Shown: positions 43,349 through 55,382 of the stretch, piece by piece
Numbering within the stretch: position 1 is the first letter of the stretch
Layout: every line of letters starts with the position of its first letter
Assembly (NCBI GenBank): GCA_010093485.1
Contig: MU001504.1
Span: 689,769-753,768, forward strand
From: Karstenula rhodostoma CBS 690.94
Lineage: Eukaryota; Ascomycota; Dothideomycetes; Pleosporales; Didymosphaeriaceae
Direction of reading: 5' to 3'
Length of the DNA: 64,000 bases
Program-made: the position numbers and the translations under genes
The notes under the pieces: model-generated
Database searches by the model: none
Told to the model about the DNA's origin: nothing
The model's input: only the letters and a program-made list of their open reading frames with translations

Positions 43349-45132
43349 AACCTTGCGCGATGTTGTTAGACGAGCCTTTACGACTTGATGTTTTTGCGAT
43401 TTGTTACAGGCATTTGGATACCTACCTAGATCTTTTGGGACGGCTGCGCGCTGCGCTGGCCAGGCGTTTCTGCGTGTGTACAGACGGTTTATGAGGGCGG
43501 TGGAGGATCACGACTTTCTGCGCGAATACCCGCTCACGCACGATTGAGCATGGCGCGATCGAAGACTCGCGCGCGGTATATAGAGCGCCTACCTACAGGC
43601 ATATATACATAATCCACAATGATCAATATGTTGTTTTTATGGTGTGCTCTTGCGCGAGTTGTGCTGAACGGTAACGGTGGGCGGCAACATTAGGTAAAAT
43701 GGAGGCGCGCGTGGATGCGGAAGTGCGGCACGTGGCGGGTGCTGGATTGGGAATGGTGGAGATGGCGAGAGGGCGGCGTAGTATGGCGTTCATACCATCT
43801 CTGGACTCGGCTGGAGCTTAGAAATGGAAACAATTACGTAGACTGGGGATGGGATGGGGGATGGGTATATAAGGTAGCTTTTACGAGGGGCTGAGGAGAG
43901 TCCTTCACAGTGCTGCTTCTCTGTGGGAGACTAAAAGTAGAAGCAGCTTGGGTATGTAAGCGGAGACGCGAGGACGAGAAATGTGCGTGTGCCGGACTGA
44001 TGGTTTGGAGGAACTCTGGGATCGAAAGATGATGTTTTGTGCGCTCATGGGCGTGGAGGTGGGCTCTACGAAACAGCTTCGTCCTGGTTGATGGATGGAT
44101 CTAAACAGAACATGGACGTATTGATGGTGTGGAGGGTCGGGGATCTCAAGAACAGGTCAGAATAGTAAGATGGGTGGAGGTTGGAGGGACTAAAAAGGAT
44201 AACAGGGATGACGATGGCTTCGAGGGTCTGGGAGACGAAAAGGGCAGCCAAAAGCAATTCATGGGCGGGGAGACGGAGCTCTCGAGAACAAGGGAAGAAA
44301 GTGGCATGGGGGAAAAGATGCAAGAGCTGCCTTGATGTGCCACCTTAGCTGGGAGGCTGGCAGGATCGAGTCTACACAGGGTTGTGATCATGGAGCTGGT
44401 CGGCCTGGCGAAGCTGGTGTCGAATGTGGAGTCTGGTGGTCCATGTGCGAGGGGTTCAAAAGCCTTCAGGAAGCGAGATGATGTGTTGGCCTGGTGCGAG
44501 GAGATCAAGATCTCTGCCGAAAAGCAACATATCGCTGGTCATGGGGAGGGAGCACCAGTCGGCCTGTCTGCGATTGACTATGAAAAACGAGAGAGAAGTA
44601 ACCTCATATCCCACGTTCTAAAGGTGGAGTGATAAGTTGTCATATGCGGTTGGGGAAAGAAAATCCTACAGAGTTGACCTGATTTTTTAAACCAGGTTTT
44701 GGTTTTAGATATTGGTATTAATATAACAATTCTTACTGCATCTACAATTATGTTCTACGCTATAAATTAATATATAGTCATTAAAAAGACATGGACTTAG
44801 TGATGGAGTTCTGTTTGTGTTTTTGGTACCCTATTGAGTTCATTACTGTGTTTTGCCGCGGCTTGCAAACGCGCGCGAAGTGTCACATTTGATTTGATGG
44901 AATTCTCTCACTAACCTGAACGTGGGAGATGATGCCCCTATTGTGGTACAAGTATCGTGGTGGATGCTGATTGGCCAAATGTTGGTGGGGTAGTAGACGA
45001 TCGTGGCCCATAATATTTCGGATATAAGGCGTATTGAGTACTCGATATTCCTGTACTCGTTTCTCGATCTGTTTGTTGTTATAGCGAACGTTGCCCTACG
45101 AACCCGCATCAAACTTTCGGATAGCCCTAGAG
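43349..45132. other. Intergenic, AT-rich end, contains a short interspersed element
   Basis: 1.78 kb between the Dal81/TamA-like gene and the BTB-like gene. It includes a 9-bp perfect hairpin (GCTGCTTCT at 43912-43920 with AGAAGCAGC at 43939-43947), an AT-rich stretch at about 44640-44800, and the short interspersed element at 44813-44894. No protein-coding gene recognised. Confidence 0.5.
44813..44894 (+). mobile_element. Short interspersed element, copy 1 (82 bp)
   Basis: Bounded by TGATGGAGTTCT (44801-44812) and TGATGGAATTCT (44895-44906), a 12-bp duplication with one mismatch. It shares the core TGTGTTTTGCCGCGGCTT and the 3' end ATTTGA with the other three copies, but starts about 13 bases inside the longest copies. 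Belongs to the more diverged subfamily with copy 3 (GCTTGC after CCGCG). Located 239 bp upstream of the BTB-like gene start. Confidence 0.75.
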
Positions 45133-46639
45133 ATGGCGAAGATAAAGGACAAGAAGGTTAGTCATCCAGCGGACGCGATAGCGTCCGAACAATCTTCAGG
45201 GATGCCAACGCTAAAGAAAGCTACTTAAAAGTTGGGTTCCACAGTAAAAGGAGATGGAGCTATCGAGGAGGTTGCACCTTCAGCCAATCCTGAACCTTCG
45301 ACAGCAGAACTCGAAGCTATAGCAATCCCGAAGCCCAAAGCGAAACAGACTCCTCTGTCGTAAGTTGACCCGAAGTGTTGAACAGGGCTTAACCCGTGCT
45401 AATTGTCAATCATGCAGTCCTTACGCCCGCAATCCCATAACAATCAATGTCGGCCCAGCGCCAGTTCCAGTTACCTACTACGTTCCATGGCATCTTCTCA
45501 AATCCACAAATTGGTCGACGGTTCCTGCTGGCGGGGAAATCAGCTTGCCTACGATGAGTGTGGATACGGGACATGTACTTGTTCATTACCTCTACACAGG
45601 CGCGTATCAGACGCTTACGTCGATCATTGGTATCGCACTGCAACCGCAGCTCGCTTTGAAACAAGCGCTTCTGGTATACAAGGCGTCAGTGATCTATGCG
45701 CTGGATGGACTGGAGCAATTGGCAAGGCAACAGATCGAAGAGCATAGCGCTTCCATGGATCTGAACACAATCCTCGATATCGCCAGGAGCGAATTGCCGA
45801 AGAAGACTGAGCCCAGTGGCTGGCTCCAAGCATACCTGAAAGACAAGACCCAAAAAGCTTTCGAGAAGGACCACACCGTGTTCGCAGACGATTCCTTCTG
45901 TGCAAGTCTGTGCAAAAAAAGCAAGCTGAACGATTATGTCATGTGCCACGTGGTCAAGCTTTTGAGCGAGAAGTTGACCCAAGCGCTGGCGGAAAAGGGG
46001 ACTATTGCCCACGAACTGGATAAGTTTCCACATCCGCAGCCAGTACCAGAGGAGGTTATTGCCGACAAATACCCGTTTGCTGGCTTAAGCAAAACACAGA
46101 GCAAGGAGCTAGAAGAGAAAATGAGAGAGGGGGAGGAGAAAGTGCGACTTGAAGAGGAGGAAGCAGTGGCAGCTGCGCTTGCCCGGTATGACTATATCGG
46201 CGACGACCAACCCCCCGCCCCTGACGTCGGTGAGGAGTCAGCTCCTGTTAAAGAACCCGAGACTTGCTGGGAAGCTTCAGTCCCTGCTCCAGAGCCTGGG
46301 ACATACTACAAATTGTCCATACCTGCGCCAGAAGCTGAGCCTGAGGACTCCATTAATGTCGTTTATTCTGGGCCGCAAGAGGAAGAGCGGTCTGCACCGG
46401 AGCCTCCGAAGAGCATCTGGGATGAATACGTTCCTCCGCGTCCGAAGAAAGAGACCAACATAGCGAGGAAAAAGAGGTTGATTCGAGAAAAGAAAGATAA
46501 GGAGAAGTGGAATAAGGAGCAGCAGGAGCGCATCGACCGGGAACAGAAGGAGGTTCCCTGTGAGGAACCGGTCCCTACTTTCGATACCTGTGGGGCCGGG
46601 TCTAATTCTTCTTGGGAGCACGCCTGTGAACTGAAATAG
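45133..46639 (+). CDS. BTB/POZ-like protein with charged C-terminus; in-frame stop near the 5' end
   Basis: Two exons 45133-45359 and 45418-46639 (58-nt intron, acceptor GCAG) give 482 residues if codon 32 is read. The domain region INVGPAPVPVTYYVPWHLLK, ISLPTMSVDTGHVLVHYLYT, and LLVYKASVIYALDGLEQLAR matches the layout of BTB-fold proteins found in many copies in Dothideomycetes. A Glu/Lys-rich C-terminal half (VRLEEEEAVAAALARYDY, ARKKRLIREKKDKEKWNKEQ) looks coiled-coil. From ATG 45133 the frame meets TAA at 45226-45228 and then continues open (LGSTVKGDGAIEEV). Either the gene carries a nonsense change (CAA to TAA would explain it) or a small intron from GTTAGT at 45157 to AAAAG at 45231 removes it. 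The next in-frame ATG (45553) would lose half the domain. Sits between two short interspersed elements. Confidence 0.6.
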
Positions 46640-47034
46640 CAGCAGGAGGGAGCCGTTTTGGAGACAGGTAGCCCAAGAATCGCAACGTACAGCTTTCATA
46701 CCAAGCGGGACCCTGATTCGGAGCCGTTTACAAGCTACGTTCGCACGCACCCAAGGTTAACGGCTCTCATACAGTAGGCGCGTTGCAGGCTCCTCTTCTT
46801 TCCTTATCACATCCGCAGCGTGAGCATGAGCAAGCTTTGTTCCACAGTTCCTATTCGTCGATCTTTGACTGTTTCCTCGATGATTCTAGTACGGTGGGAG
46901 GGGTGGTTCTTATACTATCTCCTAGTTATTCAAGCTCATTCCATCACCAGCATGCCAGGATTTGTTCGCGACATTAGCACACAAATAATAATTTCCGAGA
47001 TGGATTACTTATGAGTTACTTATAAGTTGTTAAT

Positions 47035-47128
47035 TGAGCTGTTTGAGATATTTGTGTTTTGGCACCCTACAGAGTTCATGTATTGTGTTTTGCCGCGGCT
47101 TCCAGAAGCTCGCGAAGTATCATATTTG
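47035..47128 (+). mobile_element. Short interspersed element, copy 2 (94 bp)
   Basis: Bounded by a perfect 13-bp duplication ATAAGTTGTTAAT (47022-47034 and 47129-47141). It starts TGAGCTGTTTGAGATATTTG, contains GGCACCCTACAGAGTTCATG and the hairpin GCGGCTTCCAGAAGCTCGC, and ends AGTATCATATTTG. It differs from copy 4 (60091) at only two positions over 93 shared bases (a G/A and a T/C transition). Lies 395 bp after the BTB-like gene stop. Confidence 0.8.
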
Positions 47129-48454
47129 ATAAGTTGTTAATGTATGTAGTACAAAGCATTTGAAGTTAACCTGAGCTCCCACATGAGCATCCTCTAGGTT
47201 GGTTAGTCGTGAAAAGCGACCTGATACAGTAACCGCACATCCATATTGTTGTTTCAGTCTCATAGAGCCTATCGCTCCAAGTCGTTTCTGTGGTGTCATT
47301 ACAGAGGTCGCGTTCGAGGCACCTAACTCGGGATTCTTGTTGAGCTCCATGATCGTGGGGGCGTGGTGGAAGAGCGAACGGAACTGTATATACAGTACGG
47401 GATAATACTGTTTTACGCTAAAGAAAACCCGAGGATGTGCCGATATATGTGCGTCGTGTGAACCCCAGTGCAAAGGCCAACAAGTGAATAGTGTATATCA
47501 CGTGACATCTGGAAAGCTGGCAACCCGCATATTCCACATTCACACGGCTCAAGGGCCTAAGCAACTCAAATCTAACATGTTAAATAGGCTTGAGCTGAAG
47601 TGTGTCTGGCAAGTCAGTGGAAGGAATTGTATCTTGAATATTGAGAAATCTCTTAGCTGTTGAGCACGTATGGCTCATTCCATTCAAACAGGTCCATGGT
47701 AATTCTGACCTCGGGTAACTTGCTCCGTCAAATTTTCGAGATCTCCCCCCAGCTCGACCACGGGCTTAAGTCTTGGGAGCTAGGAAATTCAACGCGAAGT
47801 TCCCTCCTTACACGGTAGTAGTCCATACAAATATGGATCCGTGAGAGCGAAGTAAATAGTATGTAGATATCTAAAAATCGTAGTTCTGCGTTGGAACCGT
47901 TGGAGAATATGTCTGTATGTATAAAAGTCGATGAGTCTCGGAAACATGGCTTTTGATTGTTGGCATGGAGTCTCGGAAACATAAGGTCCAGGCAGTCAGG
48001 GTAAGTGAAGTGATGTTCCTGGCTAACCATTTTGTATCCCAAGGTGCAGCCATCACGATCCGTGTGAAATGCGCAGTCGCGTGTGTCCACCTCATCATGA
48101 CTCCATTCGACCCCTCGGCCCTTTGTGCAATTAGGATTCGAGCCATCATGCATTATTCTCTGTTATCTTGGAACACAGATATATAACTTGGTTGTTATGG
48201 AGTAGCGTGACTTCCTCATGTCGCTGACTCGCCCCGACACCGTGAACCTGTTTGGAACATGCCTTGATGAGGACCAGTCTGCATATATGCATCACCTTTA
48301 TCCGTAAGCGCTGCAAGTCGACTAGAAGCTCGATACTTCCCCACTCAACGCTAGGGGGGAGAGGGCTTAGTTCTCGGATTTTACAGCATGGCGAGTGCGG
48401 CTCGGGTATATCAGATATACATTAATTTCATCTATCACCGCACAATACAGCATC

Positions 48455-48547
48455 AATAGGTATCGAAGCAATTATTGCGCGCTCAGCTGGGCTATATCAC
48501 TAGCGCGTAACACCAAGCTCGGCGCGCAATAATCTTCGACACCTATT
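48455..48547. repeat. Imperfect palindrome, hairpin element
   Basis: The left arm AATAGGTATCGAAG...ATTATTGCGCGC (48455-48482) and the right arm GCGCGCAATAATCTTCGA...CCTATT (48522-48547) are near-complementary over about 26 positions, with two extra bases and a mismatch; pairing continues inward through AGCT. The spacer is about 22 bases. AGCAT occurs immediately around both ends, so a 5-bp target duplication is possible. It looks like a MITE remnant or a large hairpin. Confidence 0.6.
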
Positions 48548-49555
48548 AGCATGTTTACCCTTATAATATATAGCCGTGCAGGAAGATTCGCTAAGCTTTT
48601 AGCTATTTCCAGTATTGGGCACCCTGGGTGGATACGCCAGGATACCGATCCGATCCTTGAACGCGGTGTGTCGGGCATGATACTCGTTCTCAAGAGTCTT
48701 ACAATGTGCCACAGCTCATACCACAGATCAAGAGAACAGCTCGAAAGATCACAGCTCACATTATCTCACATCAAACGCACTCACCCCATTCGCAATCGAA
48801 AAGTTTCTCATTCTTCTCCGATCCTACGCACCTCTCAGCTCCAGTATTCTCTGCAACTCCAACTCATACGTCCCTCACCTCGAAAACCCCACAATCACGT
48901 TCCAATTTAACAAAGAGCGGTGATACCTTCGACCCAATCAGGGAGAAAAAAGAAAAAAAAACGAGTGGAGTAAAAAAACAAGAAAAGTGAGTGACAGTAT
49001 GATGCAACCCGAAGGGCGATCCGTTCCGCCGCCCAATTCCACCGGGTATACAGCAAGTAAGGACAATGTAAGCAGAACAACGCAAAAGCGAATGACAAAT
49101 TTGGCCGCCCATCCTATCCCCATCCCAGTCTGACAAAGGAAATCCTGCGCGCAAACGCATATACATAGGAAAAAAGGTAATGTCAGGACAATATATCACA
49201 AGCCTGGCCTAACGCCCAGGCCTCGAAGTGTAATGCACGCGGTCTGGAGAGTACGCAATTTCGAGATCCAAATGGACATCTGCTCGCACACCAATTATGC
49301 ACATGCGGAACAAGTCAATTCGCTTGGGGAGCGCTGCAGTGTAAATGCAAGATCGCCGAGCGAACCCACACAAGGCGCCAAATAGAACAGAACAAAACAA
49401 AACTCAGAACATGTTTCCTAGGTGCACTACCTTTAGGAACACCCCAACACCACGCTCAGAACAGGAAGGTAACAAGTAAAGGAACGAGTTGGTTAAGGGA
49501 GGTACTTTGCAGATGCAACAATTTATCGGAGGCGAAGATCGGAGACAGGATGTGT

Positions 49556-52500
49556 CTAGAGACTGGGCGACGTGTTGGCACGCGGGGTAGGATCAAGATG
49601 TCGTTCCTCTCCTTGCCTCTGGTTCGCTTTCGGTGTCTCCATGTCGATCTCTATCTCTTCGACTTTGTGTCCCGGCGCACGAGGGAAGATTTCAGGCGGT
49701 GTAAGCGTGGCTGTAGGAACATGAGATGCGTCCTCACGCTCTTCAGCAGTGCGATCTTCTGAGATGGCAGGAGGCGGTGAAGACGGCAGTAGCGATTCGT
49801 CTACTGGGATGTTCTCCACGGAGATGACGCTGCCCCTACTATTCGTTCTCATCATCTCGATACCGAGCTTCGAAGATGATTTCGGTCGCGCTTTGGGGCT
49901 CTTCGCGCGGACGTTGACGTTGCCCAACTCGTCATCTTCGTCGTCGCCCGACTCAGCGGACTCGTGCTTGCGTGTTCCAATGACGCGCCGTTTAGCACCG
50001 ACTAGCTCAGCGGAGGGTTGACGTCGGATCGTCGGATCTTCCATGGCAGCCGGGGCAGATGCGAGGTCATGCGGGACTGCCAATTTCTGCCCCGCGAGGG
50101 GATCGACATTAGCTGCATCGTCGGAGATGCCTAAGCCACTCATTTCTCGAGCTAAATCACGCTCGCGCCAATCGTCAGGGTTATGACGTGCGATTACGAC
50201 AGGTAGGTCGTCTCCAGTTCGACTGTCATTGTCGCCGAAAAAGCTCGAGCTGATCGAGTCTTCCCGGCTAGAACCGCGGTAGCTGCCTGAAGGGACTGGT
50301 GGGAAGCTCGAAGAGTTGGAGGTAGGACTGCCATCTTGTCGAGACGACTCTTGACGAAGGCTGGAAGGCATCATCGATGGATGAATGCTGGATGCAGGAG
50401 TCCAGTTCGGTGGGGGACCCTTCCACTGGCATAATTTTCCTAGAGTGTCTGACAGTTTTGCGATCGTCGGAGGCTTTTGAATGAGCGCATCGAAATGGTG
50501 TGGAGCTGACAACTCCTTGAGATAACCGGTCACTGCTACGATAGGAGTGTTGGAGTTGGCGTTCTTCGTGTCCCTGATCATACGTGCTACGTCTGCACCG
50601 TTGACTTGAGGTAACTTGAATTCCATCATGATGATATCAAACTTCACCTCGCCCATAGCATAACGAACAGCTTCCGACCCGTTCGTAACAGTGAGAGTAC
50701 GACAGCGCAATTTTTCGAGGAGCTTCTCCATGACCAAGCGTGAGACAGGATGGTCTTCGCACACTAACACGTCCAGGGGTCGGAACATCGGTCCGTCTGC
50801 GAGTGAAATCTGCGACAGACGCCGAGAGCTTTGTCTTCGCCTTTGAACACGGAGCAGGGCTTTGGCGCGAGTGTCCTCTGTGTCGGATGAGGAAGGAGAG
50901 ACATCGAGCACTTGACTTCTGCGCTTGTGATGGCTAGGGAGTAGATCCCGGACTACATCTCCTTCTTGAGAGCCAATGGTCTGTGATCGTGCACGAGGAG
51001 ACGGAACGCTTGTATGTACAAATGAGCCTTGACGTTGGCCCGAACCACCTTTCTCAGAAAATGAGGCCGACATCCCAGAAGGCGTTTTGACCAGCTTGAG
51101 AGGTGATATAGCGTCGGGAGAAGGACGCAAACCGGATGACAAACGGGGTCCTTCGAAGAAGCTACCAGGCTGGAGGGAAGATGGATTGCTGATTGTATGC
51201 GATAACGTTGATGAGCTGCTGGCTGAAGTCTTACGTTTCTCGTGATGTTGACCAGTACTGAATTGCACTAGAAGCGGAGATGAAGGCTGAGAGCCCCGAC
51301 TCGGTGAAGAATTGGGGCCACTAATAGATGGGGATGAAGGACGGCCTGTGGGCTTGTTGCTGGATAGCGTACGTTTGAGTTGGCCGGGAACCATTGGACT
51401 CGACTCCAGAGATGGTGATGGAGAAGTCACGCCTGGAGATTGCACCGCAGAGCTTGGCTTGCTCTGCGATTGCATTGCTTCAGCGCGTAGCTTCTGGATG
51501 ACATCCTTATTCGCTTTCTCCAGTACTGGAAGATTCTTGTAGCTGAAATTACCAAAGTCATCGGTGACCATGGGCTCACTAAGCCTTCTCGACCTTCCTT
51601 CGCGGACATGGGCAGGTATGTGTAGTGGTAAAAGACCGCGTTTCATTGTGGTCACACTGACCTGCGAGCGAACGCGGGACAGAGCATCGTGGGGTCGGTC
51701 TGGGTAATCCTGGCTAGGCGTGCCTGCTGAAGAAACGCTGGTGTCTTCGAATTCTGGTCCGAAGTTGGCCATGGCAGCCCCTCTGGTGTCGAAGTACTCG
51801 GTGTCTTCAGGATTCTCGGGTGCTGGGATGAAAGAAGCTTCGTCTTCGCGAAGGCTTTCCCAGTTTACGTCTGCAAACCACGGGTGATTGCGGATCTCTT
51901 CACCCCCACTGGCAAACTTATCTTCCATGTTGGCACCAAGTCGCTTAGCAGGATTAATGCATAAGAGACGGTTCATGAGGTCTTTGGCTTCGTCAGATAC
52001 TCCGTAGTCCTCATCATTCTCCGGCCAGTCAATCCTGCGCGTTAGAATGTTCTGGAAGACTTCATCAGGTGTATCGGCATGGAACGGAGGGTAGCCATAG
52101 AGACACTCGAAAAGTATACACCCCAGAGACCACCAATCGCTGACCTCATCTTGGCCACTGCCGGCGATTGTCTCAGGCGCCAAATAGTCAGGGGTACCGA
52201 CGAACCGACGGTCGCTATCTTCGGGATCAAAAAGGGCCATAGGCGGAGGTGGCATAGCTGAAGGAAGCGGCGATGTACTGCTCTGAGCAGCAGCCGATTG
52301 ACTAATCGTGTGGGCCAAGGGAAACATATCCGGGGAACCTTCGTCAATATACGCCTCTTCCTCAATTGGCGACCGTCGCGCCTGGCCATGGTCTTCCATG
52401 ATAGAAAAGCGGCGAAACATTGCCTGTAATGCGTCGCTATCTCCGCTATCACTCCGATTTCCCGATGTCCTTCTAGAGGGGTCACGGGCTGCAGTCTCGC

Positions 52501-55382
52501 GACTCAAACTGAAATAAGATGGCTGGCCGAGATCTCCTGCTAGCGCTGGTGTCATGCTTGGTGTATGTGATGGAGACGGATTCAGATCAAACGATGCAGA
52601 ACGCGAAGAGCCTATGGAGACAGCCCGATGGAAAGGCCCGGACTTCAGTAGATCTGGGACTGGCTCAGCGGACTTGTTGTTGAGAGCTCTCTTCTGACGA
52701 CCGATCAAACCCATGCGCGAAAGACCAAAATCTGTCAGCTTTAGGTGTCCTTTCTGGTCTATGAGGAGGTTATCTGGCTTCAGGTCCCGATGAACAATGC
52801 TACGACTGTGGAGGTGCTCAACACCGAGCACGACTTCGGCCAGATACTTCTTGGCCCAGTCCTCAGGCAGCGATCCAAGCACCTTGATCAACGAAGCACA
52901 ATCGCCGCCATTGAGATACTCCATAACGAGGTACAGGTAGTCCTTGCTGGAGAATGTCCAATAAAGCTTGGCAACGAAATCGCTTTCACCCTGCCACATC
53001 ATGATGGCCCTTTCCGCCTTGACGTTGGTGACTTGATTCTTGGCAACCATGTCCGCCTTTTTTAGCACCTTGATTGCATAGTACTCTCCAGTCGACTTCT
53101 TCTTGGCGAGATAGACGCTGCCGAAGGCTCCTTTACTGATGGGCTTGATGATCTCAAAGTCTTTGATCGAAGGCGGCACTGCACGCGGCTGTGGCTGACT
53201 AACCGGCGCTAGGCGAGGAGAGATCGCTCTGGGACCATCGGACCCAGCAGTGGATGACTGTCGACGGTGATGATGAACTGGTGCTATAGCAGGCGAAGAG
53301 AACTCCGTTGTAGTCAACACGGGCGACATTATCGGGGATTGCAGGACATCCATGCCACTGGGTAAACGTGGTTTGCTCATACGGAGTGGTGACGAAGGAG
53401 TCACCAATGGCCGTGCCGGGGAATGTTGTCGGCTATTCGACAAGACTGAGGGTAAGATGAGGCTCTTGCGTTTCCGCTCTCTCGAACTTGCCATTCTACT
53501 CAGGCCAAGTTCGGACGAGGGAGACTCTGCGCGTCTGGGACCTGACAATACCGAGGATCTCATACTGCTGTCGCTTTCTGCACCGGCATCGCTTTCAAAA
53601 TGCATAGATTGTCTCTTGCTCTGGGTGGGTATGTTGATTGCTCCGGCGTGTGAACGCGGTGTTTGGGCACCTCCGTAAGGGCTGCTTGACCTTGTTGACC
53701 CTGCCACCGACGACTCTCTCCGACTGAGTCGGGCCGACAAAGAAGGATCGGAAGCATTGCGAAGAGCTTGGACCATTGCTGAAGGTGCATCGAAAGAACC
53801 TGGAAAAATTCCTTCCTCACCTGTTGGGAAATCTGGTGCTTCGCGAGCAGTCTCTTCATCTTGCCGTTGCTCGTCCTCTGATGAACTATCTTCACCTGCG
53901 GCAATACGAGCAGCCTTGTCCATGGCGGCTTCTATGCACTCTTGGACGAGCAGATCGAATTCAACCCGGATACGCTCGGAGTACTCGAGGATTCGGCGGT
54001 GACGGAAGATAGCATCGATTTTCGCTCTTGCTAACTTGCTCGTATCTTCACATAGCATCTTCAATCCTTCGCAGTGATCGGTCGACCCGGTTGTAGGTGA
54101 CTGCCATTGGAGCACCTGTGATATACGGTTCTCGGACTGAGGAGACTGAGTACGAATCTCGGCTACAGACTGTGATCGCGCGCTATCTTTGATGGCAGGG
54201 GTGTTGATCTCGACGGCAGTATCGCAAAGATCGAGCACAAGCTCTACGATACGGGCCAATGGACGACGTACAGCGAACGACCGTGCACGATGGTGGCCAA
54301 ACCCACCTGACCGCTCCCGTGACCTCGCCGGCGGCGAAGCTGGAGAGTTCCGTCCTGAAGGTGTCCCTGAAGATGGCGTTGAAGTGGGCTGGATGATAGC
54401 GCCCTTGTACTCGGCAGGCTGCGGTGGCTGGACTAGTTCGGTAGAAGTCGCCCTTGTAGGCCGCGACTGCGCTTCCAAAGCATCGAGCACCTTGACAATA
54501 GCGTTCCGATGTTCGGCGAGAGCCTCTTGCGCCATCTGCACGTCCATCTCTGCACGGTGCTCCTGCAGACACAAGTCGGTGTGCTTCTCGAACCACCATG
54601 GGGTGATCTGGCGCTCACAAATGCGGCAAAGGACAGGCAGAGGCGGTGGGTGATTGCCAGGATCATTGGCAGCCGTTTCGGCCAGACCAGTCAGGTAATG
54701 TGCAAGCATCTCAGCGCCGACTCCGAGCGATTCCACCAATACCTCTGGGAGGTCAATGGTCACCTCGCGAATGACGGCAGGGCGGATCATCCACATGGTC
54801 TAGGCGATCAGTATGTTGAGAGTGAAGAGGGGAAATGGCACTCACATGGCTCTCTTCGCCGGTCGTCCGGTCGTAGACCATGATTCCCTGGGCCTCGAGA
54901 TTGATAATCTGCTCCTCCTCCTCGCTTGGTGAGGTTTCGAGGGCACATTCTTGCTGCTGCTCAAACTCGGGCTGTCTGAAGCGCTTCCGTCTCAACATCG
55001 AATGCGGCCCCAGGCGCATGGAAAAACGCGTGATGTGGCTGCGGGAGTCGTCCTGCTTGATTGATTCTACCGTGTCGGCGAACTGGTTGGGATTGTCGAG
55101 CAGCAGGTCGGAGACAGGCTTCCCTACGACGTCGTCTGGAGTAGTGCCGACCACGTCCTTCCACGAAGTGCTGACATAGCGTACCTTGGCGTCCAAGCCC
55201 AAGTCCATGATGACGTTCATGCTGTGCTCGGCAGCCTCCTTGAGGTCCTGGCGCTCGTTCCGCATGTCTTCGCTGACGGTTCGCTCCATCTGGACGCGTT
55301 GCATGAGCTGGGCTGCGGCTTCCTTCTTCAGCGCCGTCACAGCTGGCGGAGCTAGTGTGGGCGGCTTTGCTTCGTCGGCCAT
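49556..55382 (-). CDS. RIM15: Rim15-type AGC protein kinase with PAS, C2HC and receiver domains
   Basis: Nutrient-regulated kinase of quiescence and stationary phase, downstream of TOR and PKA in yeast. Two exons, 55382-54846 and 54799-49556 (46-nt intron); 1926 residues. PAS-like region about residues 45-130 (IMDLGLDAKVRYVSTSWKDV). C2HC finger CRICERQITPWWFEKHTDLC at 237-256. Kinase domain from about 727: ISKGAFGSVYLAKK with YYAIKVLKKAD, HRDLKPDNLL near 849, DFGLSRMG near 868; then an insert of about 180 residues before GTPDYLAPETIAG near 1050, characteristic of Rim15/Cek1 kinases. AGC-tail NPAKRLGANMEDKFASGGEE follows. A C-terminal receiver domain (about 1525-1640: DVLVCEDHPVSRLVMEKLLE) has Glu instead of the phospho-accepting Asp in FDIIMMEFKLPQVNG, so it is a pseudo-receiver. 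Long Ser-rich linkers carry many phospho-site-like motifs. Confidence 0.94.

Larger units (their letters stand above)
46640..49555. other. Intergenic, 2.9 kb, with an interspersed element and a palindrome
   Basis: Between the BTB-like gene and the Rim15 gene 3' end. It contains the short interspersed element at 47035-47128, a 15-bp direct repeat GAGTCTCGGAAACAT (47933-47947 and 47968-47982) and the long palindrome at 48455-48547. Several short frames have no domain. No RNA gene recognised. Confidence 0.5.

Noticed and set aside
43912..43947. 9-bp hairpin downstream of the Dal81/TamA-like gene
   Set aside because: A single short stem with an 18-base loop is not rare in 64 kb; no T run or conservation evidence to support a function.
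47933..47982. 15-bp direct repeat GAGTCTCGGAAACAT, 20 bases apart
   Set aside because: It could be a duplication around a tiny insertion, but the 20-base spacer matches no other element; left as an isolated repeat.
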